Position numbers and translations under genes: made by a program. From Vallitalea maricola (lineage in GTDB: Bacteria; Bacillota; Clostridia; Lachnospirales; Vallitaleaceae): a stretch of DNA of 7,576 bases. This document shows positions 1-5,111 of the stretch, in pieces. Under the pieces are notes generated by a model. The model was given only the letters and a program-made list of their open reading frames with translations. It did not search any database and was not told the origin of the DNA. Every line of letters begins with the position of its first letter. Positions within the stretch are counted from its first letter, which is position 1. The DNA is taken from positions 1 through 7,576 of the forward strand of contig NZ_BTPU01000134.1 in assembly GCF_036985595.1 (NCBI RefSeq), read 5' to 3'.

Positions 1-94
1 ATATAAAGTTTTCAATCCTTTCTATAATGAATAACATTTATTCCTTTGTAATTATTATACGCTTTTTTGTAAAACTATTTCATAAAAATTTCAT
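1..94 (-). promoter_or_regulatory. Possible promoter and leader of a gene off the left edge
   Basis: On the minus strand a perfect -10 hexamer TATAAT lies at 59-54, but the -35 hexamer 17 bp upstream is poor. Downstream there are two Shine-Dalgarno-like sites, AAAGGA at 47-42 and AGAAAGGA at 23-16. The first is followed after 4 nt by an ATG at 37-35 that stays open for 12 codons to the window edge (MLFIIERIENFI). That start would lie only about 10 nt from the expected transcript start, so the true start may be beyond the edge. The block sits just downstream of the lipoprotein terminator, as expected for a new transcription unit in the same direction. No protein family can be recognised from so little sequence. 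Confidence 0.3.
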
Positions 95-133
95 ATAAAA
101 AAGATTCCATGAGTTATCTCACAGAATCTTTTA
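95..133 (-). terminator. Intrinsic terminator after the lipoprotein gene
   Basis: On the minus strand AAAAGATTC (132-124) pairs with GAATCTTTT (107-99), then after a 2x2 internal loop TGAG (121-118) pairs with CTCA (113-110) around a 4-nt loop. A run of Ts follows on the transcribed strand (102-97). The hairpin begins 19 nt after the lipoprotein stop codon, which fits a rho-independent terminator. Confidence 0.85.
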
Positions 134-151
134 CTTATAATTATTTAAAAC

Positions 152-697
152 TTATTGAACACCTAAGATACCAGTTAAATCGCAATCTTCACTAATAACC
201 CATTTGTCATCTACAAGTTTTAATTCAATTACAGCTTCAGTTTCTTCTGTAGCAATTTCTTTATCTTTTGTTACTTCGTCAAGCGCTTTCTGTAACATGT
301 CTTGACCTTTCTCGACACTGTCACCAGCTTGGTCACCAAGATTACTAATATCTACTGAAGACATAAGAGATGCAACTATTTCATCAAGTTTTGGATGTGT
401 AACCTTAATCTTGACAGTTGCAGTATCATCTTTTATCTCTGAATCAACAACCTCATATTTTAATTGACCGAATAATAAATCATTCATAGGATTAGTTTGC
501 ATCTCATCAAAAAATTCATCTTCAACTTTTGTCTCAAGATTATCATAAGCTTCCTTGAAGTTTCCTTCAACTAGATTATCCATAAAAGATGAGACTGCTT
601 TTGTAGCTTCATTGTCTTTAGAAGAATTACTTTTACTACATCCTTGAAACATAAGCACGGATAATATTACTACTGTTACTAAAAAATACTTTTTCAT
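152..697 (-). CDS. Small secreted lipoprotein, NTF2-like (DUF4878/DUF5105-like) candidate
   Basis: This encodes 181 residues. Residues 1-20 form a lipoprotein signal: MKKY positive start, a hydrophobic stretch at about 5-17, then FQGC with the lipidated cysteine at C20. A Ser/Lys/Asn-rich linker follows (21-30). Phenylalanine at the -3 position is less usual than Leu. The mature part opens with a helix like those of NTF2-fold lipoproteins (AVSSFMDNLVEGNFKEAYD, 34-52), and later has beta-type segments ATVKIKV (93-99) and AVIELKLVDDKWVIS (155-169). That pattern resembles DUF4878/DUF5105-type lipoproteins by eye, so the family call is inference. It is very acidic, as expected for a protein anchored outside the membrane. 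The start is supported by a Shine-Dalgarno GAGGGTGA at 709-702. The gene has its own promoter and terminator, so it need not belong to the thiamine operon upstream. Its function is unknown. Confidence 0.8.
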   Translation of the reverse strand: MKKYFLVTVVILSVLMFQGCSKSNSSKDNEATKAVSSFMDNLVEGNFKEAYDNLETKVEDEFFDEMQTNPMNDLLFGQLKYEVVDSEIKDDTATVKIKVTHPKLDEIVASLMSSVDISNLGDQAGDSVEKGQDMLQKALDEVTKDKEIATEETEAVIELKLVDDKWVISEDCDLTGILGVQ

Positions 698-742
698 TTT
701 TTCACCCTCATTTAAAATATTTGTATAATTGCTACGCTAATC

Positions 743-771
743 ATTATACATATATAATATATAAATGTAAA
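743..771 (-). promoter_or_regulatory. Sigma-A-type promoter of the lipoprotein gene
   Basis: On the minus strand TTTACA (771-766) and a perfect TATAAT (748-743) are separated by exactly 17 bp. A transcript would start near 736 and give a leader of about 40 nt. The promoter starts 7 bp past the stop codon of thiC. I saw no terminator between the two genes, so some read-through from the thiamine operon is also possible. An 8-bp inverted repeat (722-729 and 743-750) overlaps the -10. Confidence 0.75.
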
Positions 772-777
772 GTGTAA

Positions 778-2085
778 TTAATCTCTTAATATATTTATAT
801 CTTCACCATTCAATACTTTGTTTAGATTACGTACTGCACACATCTTACCGCACATTGAACAAGAATTCTCATCTTCTGGTTTTGAGCTTTCACGATATTT
901 CTTGGCTTTAACTGGGTCCATAGCCAATTCAAACATTTTATTCCAGTCTAGTTGTTGTCTAGCATAGCTCATACTATTATCCCATGCTCTTGAATTAGGT
1001 AATTTTTTGCCGATATCACCAGCATGAGCGGCAATTCTAGTGGCTATGATTCCTTCCTTCATATCATCAATACTAGGTAGTCTTAGATGTTCTGCTGGAG
1101 TTACATAACATAAGAAATCAGCTCCACTCGCAGCTGCAACAGCTCCACCAATAGCTCCTGTGATATGGTCATATCCTGGTGCAATATCAGTTACTAAAGG
1201 ACCTAATACGTAAAATGGTGCACCATGACATAATTTTTTCTCAAGTAACATGTTAGCTTCAATTTCATTTATAGCCATATGTCCAGGTCCTTCAATTATA
1301 ACTTGGACATTCTTAGCCCATGCTCTTTTTGTTAATTCACCAAGCACTATTAATTCTTTGATTTGACTTGCATCTGTTGAATCAGCTATTGCTCCTGGTC
1401 TACATGCATCACCAAGACTTATTGTAATATCATATTTAGCACAAATATCAAGTAATTCATCATAGTGTTCATAGAATGGGTTTTCTTTTTTATTTAACTG
1501 CATCCATGCAAACATAAGAGAACCACCTCTTGAAACTAGATTCATAAGTCTAGGGTTTCTTCTGAATGTATTGGCTGTTTCTCTATTAATTCCAGCATGG
1601 ATAGTTACAAAATCCACACCATCTTTACCATGTTTTTCAACAACATCCAAAAATTCTTTTTCTGTAATATCTTTTAATTCCTTATCATAGAAACCTAGTG
1701 CATCATATACAGGTACAGTTCCTATCATTGCAGATGACATATCAATAAGTTTTTTTCTGAATTCCTCAGTTTTACCATAGTTACTAAGGTCCATGATTGA
1801 TTCTGCTTTCATGTCAATAGCTGCTTTTACTTTTTCAAGCTCTCTATCTATATCATAACTATCTTTTGATATACCTAAGTTAACATTGATTTTGGTTCTT
1901 AATCCTTCTCCAACACCTTCTGGATCAATACTTTTATGGTTTTTATTAGCTGGAATAACAACTGTACCTTTTGCTATTTTATCAGCTAGAACATTAACAT
2001 CCATATTTTCTTTTTTTGCTACTATTTCCATTTCCTTTGTGATAATGCCTTTTCTGGCAGCATCCATTTGTGTAGTATAATTCAT
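778..2085 (-). CDS. thiC: ThiC alone, from an internal in-frame start (alternative product)
   Basis: Inside the fused frame the ATG at 2085-2083 (M210) starts a complete 435-residue phosphomethylpyrimidine synthase, the usual size of the short clostridial form that lacks the long N-terminal region of the enterobacterial enzyme. It begins MNYTTQMDAARKGIIT, a typical ThiC start, and its Shine-Dalgarno is the strongest in the operon. This entry describes the likely independent translation of the downstream part of the fused frame. If the T run at 2102-2107 is a sequencing error, this is the real thiC gene and thiE is a separate gene from 2712 to about 2100. If the fusion is real, both the fused protein and free ThiC may be made. 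Confidence 0.6.
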   Translation of the reverse strand: MNYTTQMDAARKGIITKEMEIVAKKENMDVNVLADKIAKGTVVIPANKNHKSIDPEGVGEGLRTKINVNLGISKDSYDIDRELEKVKAAIDMKAESIMDLSNYGKTEEFRKKLIDMSSAMIGTVPVYDALGFYDKELKDITEKEFLDVVEKHGKDGVDFVTIHAGINRETANTFRRNPRLMNLVSRGGSLMFAWMQLNKKENPFYEHYDELLDICAKYDITISLGDACRPGAIADSTDASQIKELIVLGELTKRAWAKNVQVIIEGPGHMAINEIEANMLLEKKLCHGAPFYVLGPLVTDIAPGYDHITGAIGGAVAAASGADFLCYVTPAEHLRLPSIDDMKEGIIATRIAAHAGDIGKKLPNSRAWDNSMSYARQQLDWNKMFELAMDPVKAKKYRESSKPEDENSCSMCGKMCAVRNLNKVLNGEDINILRD

Positions 2086-2712
2086 TGTATTCCTTCCTTT
2101 CAAAAAAGCGTCTTTTAGTTTTTTTATAGCATCCTTTATATTTTTTGAATCATAAATCTCAGAAATTACAGCAATTGAATCCACATTCTCATTTATTTCT
2201 TTTGATAAATTCTTCGCTGTAATACCTCCAATACCAACAATGGGTATAGGAACAGCGTTTTTAATATCAATTAATGTTTTAAGCTTAATCTGTACTGCAT
2301 CAAGTTTAGTTGGTGAAGGAAATAAAGCTCCTACTCCAAGGTAGTCTGCTCCTTCTTCATAACATCTTATAGCATCTTCAACAGTTTTAGCTGTTGCTCC
2401 GATAATAACATCTTCACCAAGAATATCCCTTGCTTCTTTTATACTGGTATCATCTTGTCCAAGATGAACACCATCTGCTCCTACTTCTTTTGCAATATCT
2501 ACTCTATCATTTATTATAAGTGAGGCATTGTATTTATGACATAATCCTTTTATTTTTATAGCTTCATTATGTAATAGATCTTTATTCTTTTCTTTACTTC
2601 TATATTGAAAAATAGATATTCCCTCTCTAAGGGCTTGTTCTGTCTTCTCTAGTAGGATATTAAAGTCTGGATATTGTTTTGAAATCAAATATAATTCATT
2701 TTCAAATTTCAT
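778..2712 (-). CDS. thiE-thiC: Fused thiamine-phosphate synthase (ThiE) and HMP-P synthase (ThiC)
   Basis: This single 644-residue frame joins two cytosolic thiamine enzymes. Residues 1-209 are ThiE, a TIM barrel that couples HMP-PP to thiazole phosphate. Its visible motifs are QYRSK (36-40), INDR (67-70), GVHLGQDD (81-88), GVGALFPSPTK (126-136) and GIGGI (160-164). Residues 210-644 are ThiC, the radical-SAM enzyme that converts aminoimidazole ribotide to HMP-P. It shows EGPGH (474-478), VTPAEHL (537-543) and a C-terminal 4Fe-4S site C618-x2-C621-x3-C625. Both domains have full length for clostridial stand-alone proteins. The start at 2712 has AGAAGG 9 nt upstream and overlaps the end of thiM by 11 bp. 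The junction (residues 203-210) holds an intact thiC ribosome site, and one T less at 2102-2107 would end thiE at F203. The two activities are clear; whether they are truly one polypeptide is not. Confidence 0.85.
   Translation of the reverse strand: MKFENELYLISKQYPDFNILLEKTEQALREGISIFQYRSKEKNKDLLHNEAIKIKGLCHKYNASLIINDRVDIAKEVGADGVHLGQDDTSIKEARDILGEDVIIGATAKTVEDAIRCYEEGADYLGVGALFPSPTKLDAVQIKLKTLIDIKNAVPIPIVGIGGITAKNLSKEINENVDSIAVISEIYDSKNIKDAIKKLKDAFLKGRNTMNYTTQMDAARKGIITKEMEIVAKKENMDVNVLADKIAKGTVVIPANKNHKSIDPEGVGEGLRTKINVNLGISKDSYDIDRELEKVKAAIDMKAESIMDLSNYGKTEEFRKKLIDMSSAMIGTVPVYDALGFYDKELKDITEKEFLDVVEKHGKDGVDFVTIHAGINRETANTFRRNPRLMNLVSRGGSLMFAWMQLNKKENPFYEHYDELLDICAKYDITISLGDACRPGAIADSTDASQIKELIVLGELTKRAWAKNVQVIIEGPGHMAINEIEANMLLEKKLCHGAPFYVLGPLVTDIAPGYDHITGAIGGAVAAASGADFLCYVTPAEHLRLPSIDDMKEGIIATRIAAHAGDIGKKLPNSRAWDNSMSYARQQLDWNKMFELAMDPVKAKKYRESSKPEDENSCSMCGKMCAVRNLNKVLNGEDINILRD
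2083..2100 (-). promoter_or_regulatory. Internal ribosome binding site and start of thiC
   Basis: On the minus strand AAAGGAAGG (2100-2092) lies 6 nt upstream of ATG (2085-2083). It is a near-perfect Shine-Dalgarno at ideal spacing, though here it sits within coding sequence, where it encodes Lys-Gly-Arg at the thiE/thiC junction. It argues that thiC was, or still is, translated from its own start. Confidence 0.8.
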
Positions 2713-3526
2713 TTACAGTTACCTTCTTTCCATCTATCAAATTCTTGTTCTTCATATTATAAATACTATCAAATAATTTTACTTTAAATGTCCCCACTGA
2801 TTCTTGGTCTCTTAAATTATTTTCTACTATATCAGCTGCCTCGTCCATAGCTGATATACCATAGACGCTACTAAGAAAAGCATCACGAGATTTGGCTAAT
2901 GATACAGCTATTAATGGTGATATCATACATCCTGTTCCTGTTATAGATGTGAGCATTTTAGAGCCGCCGTTGATCTTAGCGACATATTTATCACTACAAA
3001 TAGTATCAATTTTTCCTGTAACTGCTGCTATAGTATTATATGTCTTAGCAACTTTATGTCCAATAACGCCGATATCCTCTATATCTATTTCTTCTGAATC
3101 CACACCCTTTGAATTAGTCTTTAATCCAAGCAGTGCTTTAATCTCAGATGCGTTACCTTTAATGACATCTATTTTGTAATTATCAAGTATATCAAAAACT
3201 ATCTCTTTTCTATAACTGGTAGCAGCTACACCTACAGGGTCTAATATTACAGGTATATTATTATCGTTTGCAACCTGTATAGATTTTTTTATTGACTGTA
3301 TCTTAATAGACGAAACAGTACCGATATTAATTACTAAACAATTGCTCATTGAAGTTATTTCCTCTATTTCTTCTATGGCTTCTGCCATGATTGGACTACC
3401 TCCAAAAGCAAGAGTCATATTTGCTACGTCATTAGACGTTACATAGTTAGTGATATAATGTACTAACGGTTTCATTGAATTTTTATATATTTTACCAAAG
3501 TCAAAAGTGTCAATATAATTATTCAT
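2702..3526 (-). CDS. thiM: Hydroxyethylthiazole kinase ThiM
   Basis: ThiM phosphorylates salvaged 4-methyl-5-(2-hydroxyethyl)thiazole with ATP to give the thiazole phosphate used by ThiE. The protein has 274 residues, normal for the family. It carries the substrate-side N-terminal signature around HYITNYVTSNDVAN (23-36) and FGGSPIMAE (41-49), DPVG (96-99), KGNASEI (123-129) and the ribokinase-like anion-hole motif TGTGCM (196-201) with C200. The start at 3526 is backed by AGAGAGG (3540-3534) 7 nt upstream; that site overlaps the last codons of thiD, so translation of the two genes is probably coupled. The 3' end overlaps the thiE start by 11 bp. Its presence without thiazole synthesis genes points to salvage. 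It is cytosolic, with no signal peptide or membrane segment. Confidence 0.95.
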   Translation of the reverse strand: MNNYIDTFDFGKIYKNSMKPLVHYITNYVTSNDVANMTLAFGGSPIMAEAIEEIEEITSMSNCLVINIGTVSSIKIQSIKKSIQVANDNNIPVILDPVGVAATSYRKEIVFDILDNYKIDVIKGNASEIKALLGLKTNSKGVDSEEIDIEDIGVIGHKVAKTYNTIAAVTGKIDTICSDKYVAKINGGSKMLTSITGTGCMISPLIAVSLAKSRDAFLSSVYGISAMDEAADIVENNLRDQESVGTFKVKLFDSIYNMKNKNLIDGKKVTVNEI

Positions 3527-3530
3527 AATA

Positions 3531-4310
3531 TTACCTCTCTATGAAATGATTAACCGGTCCATCTCCTGAACCAATGGAAAATCCTCCTGCTATTGCTTTT
3601 GTAATATAATCTTTTGCCATTCCAACTGCATCAACAGTATTTTGCCCCTTACTAATATTGGCTGCTATGGCAGAAGATAATGCACACCCAGTTCCATGGG
3701 TATTAGGGTTGTCTATTCTTTTATGGTTATAATATGTAAAATCTTTTCCATCAAATAAAACATCACATGCTGCATCTCTAAGATGTCCACCTTTGACCAG
3801 AATATTTTTTGGACCAAGCTCATATAATTTTCTACAAGCTGTTTCCATATCATCTGTATTACTTATGGGTGTATCAGTTAATCGTTCTGCTTCAAGAATA
3901 TTTGGAGTTATGAGATTACATAATGGAAACATATCTTCAACAATACTTTCTATTGCATCACCCTTAAGTAAAATCCTTCCTGTTGTTGATATCATTACAG
4001 GGTCTAAAACTATCTTAGGTAATTGATAATTTTTAAAAATATTTACAATAGCTGTTATTATTCGCTTGTTGAACAACATTCCTATTTTGATACTGTCCAC
4101 TTTTATATCATCAAATATAGCTTCTATTTGTTTGGAAATTGTTATAGGTTCAAGTCCCTGAATATGTGATACTTTTGTTGTATTTTGAGCAGTTACAGCT
4201 GTAATAACACTCATACCATAAACTCCGTGAGCAGCAAATGTCTTAAGGTCTCCTTGTATCCCTGCACCACCACTGCAATCTGAACCTGCAATTGTTAACG
4301 CTGTTTTCAT
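3531..4310 (-). CDS. thiD: HMP / HMP-phosphate kinase ThiD
   Basis: ThiD phosphorylates HMP and then HMP-P to HMP-PP, the pyrimidine donor for ThiE. The 259 residues match the family length. Visible motifs are the N-terminal GSDCSGGAGIQGDLKTF (9-25), DPVM (103-106), TPN (135-137), LVKGGH (171-176) and the anion-hole motif HGTGC (205-209) with C209. The Cys in GSDC replaces the more usual Pro or Ser, which is probably neutral. The start ATG at 4310 overlaps the TGA of thiW as ATGA, and a GAAGG (4325-4321) lies 10 nt upstream inside thiW. thiM starts 4 nt after its stop codon. This close packing indicates one transcript with coupled translation. No ThiE or other domain is fused at its C-terminus. 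Confidence 0.95.
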   Translation of the reverse strand: MKTALTIAGSDCSGGAGIQGDLKTFAAHGVYGMSVITAVTAQNTTKVSHIQGLEPITISKQIEAIFDDIKVDSIKIGMLFNKRIITAIVNIFKNYQLPKIVLDPVMISTTGRILLKGDAIESIVEDMFPLCNLITPNILEAERLTDTPISNTDDMETACRKLYELGPKNILVKGGHLRDAACDVLFDGKDFTYYNHKRIDNPNTHGTGCALSSAIAANISKGQNTVDAVGMAKDYITKAIAGGFSIGSGDGPVNHFIER

Positions 4311-4810
4311 TGTATAGATACCTTCTTTTTCATGACTAATTTTTTTAATGCTGTAAGTTCAAATAGTAATACAGCTATTACTGCTCCTGCAAAAGAGCTA
4401 ATAATAAATGGTATTACTAAACCAAATATTGCAGCTTCTCTGCCCATAAATAAAATACCTACTGGACATGCTATTATTGCTCCGATAATCCCTGTTCCTA
4501 TTACTTCACCTAGAGCAGCAAGATATGTATTAGCAAATCTCTTGAACATTAGACCAGCAAATAAAGCACCAAAAATACTGCCGGGAAATGCTAACAATGT
4601 TCCCATAGCAAAAATATTTCTTAATGTGGATATAACTATTGCATTAAGTACTGCGTATACAGGTCCTAATAGTATTGCAGATATTACGTTGATTAGATGT
4701 TGCCACGGAAAACATTTTGCAGCACCAATAGGAATATGATACGGGCTTAGTACAACACCTAGCGCAATAAGTACACCAGATAAAGCTAATTTTCTAGTTT
4801 CTAGTTTCAT
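4307..4810 (-). CDS. thiW: ThiW, thiazole-specific ECF transporter S component
   Basis: This is a hydrophobic 167-residue membrane protein of the ThiW family, the substrate-binding (S) subunit that is thought to import hydroxyethylthiazole together with a shared energising module (EcfA, EcfA', EcfT) encoded elsewhere. It shows about five to six membrane segments: about 8-22, 38-62, 69-89, 97-118 and 126-153. The conserved stretch RNIFAMGTLLAFPGS (64-78) is typical of ThiW. The frame has an ATG six codons further upstream (4828), but no ribosome site precedes it. AAAGG at 4825-4821 lies 10 nt upstream of the ATG at 4810, so I chose 4810. It is the first gene after the TPP riboswitch and terminator and overlaps thiD by ATGA. 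The specificity rests on family membership and its place next to thiM. Confidence 0.9.
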   Translation of the reverse strand: MKLETRKLALSGVLIALGVVLSPYHIPIGAAKCFPWQHLINVISAILLGPVYAVLNAIVISTLRNIFAMGTLLAFPGSIFGALFAGLMFKRFANTYLAALGEVIGTGIIGAIIACPVGILFMGREAAIFGLVIPFIISSFAGAVIAVLLFELTALKKLVMKKKVSIQ

Positions 4811-4828
4811 GTAATCATTTCCTTTCAT

Positions 4829-4904
4829 AAAAATTAATTAACTCGTTAATAAGATAATTAAACATTTTAATGAGGTTTATTGGCGAAGCAAACCTATAAA
4901 TAAC
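4829..4904 (-). other. Leader between the riboswitch terminator and thiW
   Basis: This AT-rich leader holds two weak inverted repeats. One is AGGTTT/AAACCT (4895-4890 and 4878-4873) around an 11-nt loop. The other is ATTAAC-GA-GTTAAT (4850-4837), 12 nt before the thiW ribosome site. Neither is followed by a T run, so they are not terminators. Their role, if any, is unknown. Confidence 0.4.
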
Positions 4905-4929
4905 AAAAAGGCAATCCGAGGATTGCCTT
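4905..4929 (-). terminator. Riboswitch-controlled intrinsic terminator
   Basis: On the minus strand AAGGCAATC (4929-4921) pairs perfectly with GATTGCCTT (4916-4908) around a CTCG loop, followed by a short run of Ts. The T run is short but the stem is 9 bp with no mismatch. It lies about 27 nt downstream of the TPP riboswitch and 95 nt before the thiW start, the usual place for a transcription-attenuation platform. Confidence 0.85.
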
Positions 4930-4955
4930 AATACCATATCAATAAATATTACGAT

Positions 4956-5046
4956 AAGCTTCCCTCCGCTGGTACGAACCAGATCAGGTCAAGGGTCAAA
5001 GAATATCGTTCTTTATCTCAGCTAGCTATACTAGCCCCCCTAGCCA
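4956..5046 (-). ncRNA. TPP riboswitch (THI box)
   Basis: The minus strand carries the conserved TPP aptamer. P1 can form from GGCT (5045-5042) with AGCT (4960-4957). GGGG (5040-5037) faces ACCC (4996-4993) as P2. P3 is GCTAG/CTAGC (5035-5031 and 5025-5021), followed at once by TGAGA (5020-5016), the pyrimidine-binding loop. An extra 6-bp stem AAAGAA/TTCTTT (5014-5009 and 5003-4998) is the optional P3a. CCTGATCTGG (4988-4979) and ACCAGCGGAGGGA (4973-4961) form P4, P5 and the pyrophosphate pocket. High TPP should fold the aptamer and favour the terminator at 4905-4929, shutting off thiW-thiD-thiM-thiE-thiC. Confidence 0.96.
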
Positions 5047-5070
5047 ATGTTTAATTTTTTATTCGAGTAT

Positions 5071-5099
5071 ATGGTAACATAATTACTTAATATAATCAA
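5071..5099 (-). promoter_or_regulatory. Promoter of the thiamine operon
   Basis: On the minus strand TTGATT (5099-5094) is followed after 17 bp by TACCAT (5076-5071), preceded by TG one base upstream (an extended -10). A transcript would start near 5064, about 20 nt before the riboswitch. It begins 12 bp past the fucosidase stop codon, and no terminator was seen between them. Confidence 0.65.
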
Positions 5100-5111
5100 T
5101 AGATTTTAAAT

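Noticed and set aside
1886..2080. Plus-strand open frame opposite the start of thiC
   Set aside because: Antisense shadow of a conserved coding region, with no ribosome site. The same applies to the plus-strand frames at 2892-3179, 3793-4026 and 5356-5640.
2115..2125. The A run at 2119-2125 (seven As on the coding strand) as the frameshift point of thiE
   Set aside because: A shift here would stop thiE at TAA 2117-2115, but the current frame continues to match a ThiE C-terminus beyond this point (KLKDAF), so the T run at 2102-2107 is the better candidate.
4332..4739. Long plus-strand open frame (135 codons) opposite thiW
   Set aside because: It is antisense to a well-supported gene, has no ribosome site and no recognisable protein features. 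It is open only because of the composition of the opposite strand.
4826..4828. Upstream ATG as the thiW start
   Set aside because: No ribosome site precedes it, and the AAAGG that serves the next ATG (4810) lies directly after this codon.
4873..4895. Hairpin AGGTTT/AAACCT as a second terminator
   Set aside because: Only 6 bp with an 11-nt loop and no T run on the transcribed strand.
4879..5048. Pairing of ATTGGC in the 5' side of P1 (minus strand, 5048-5043) with GCCAAT downstream of the terminator (4884-4879) as a switch
   Set aside because: Only 6 bp over more than 150 nt, and the second half is transcribed after the terminator, too late to influence it.
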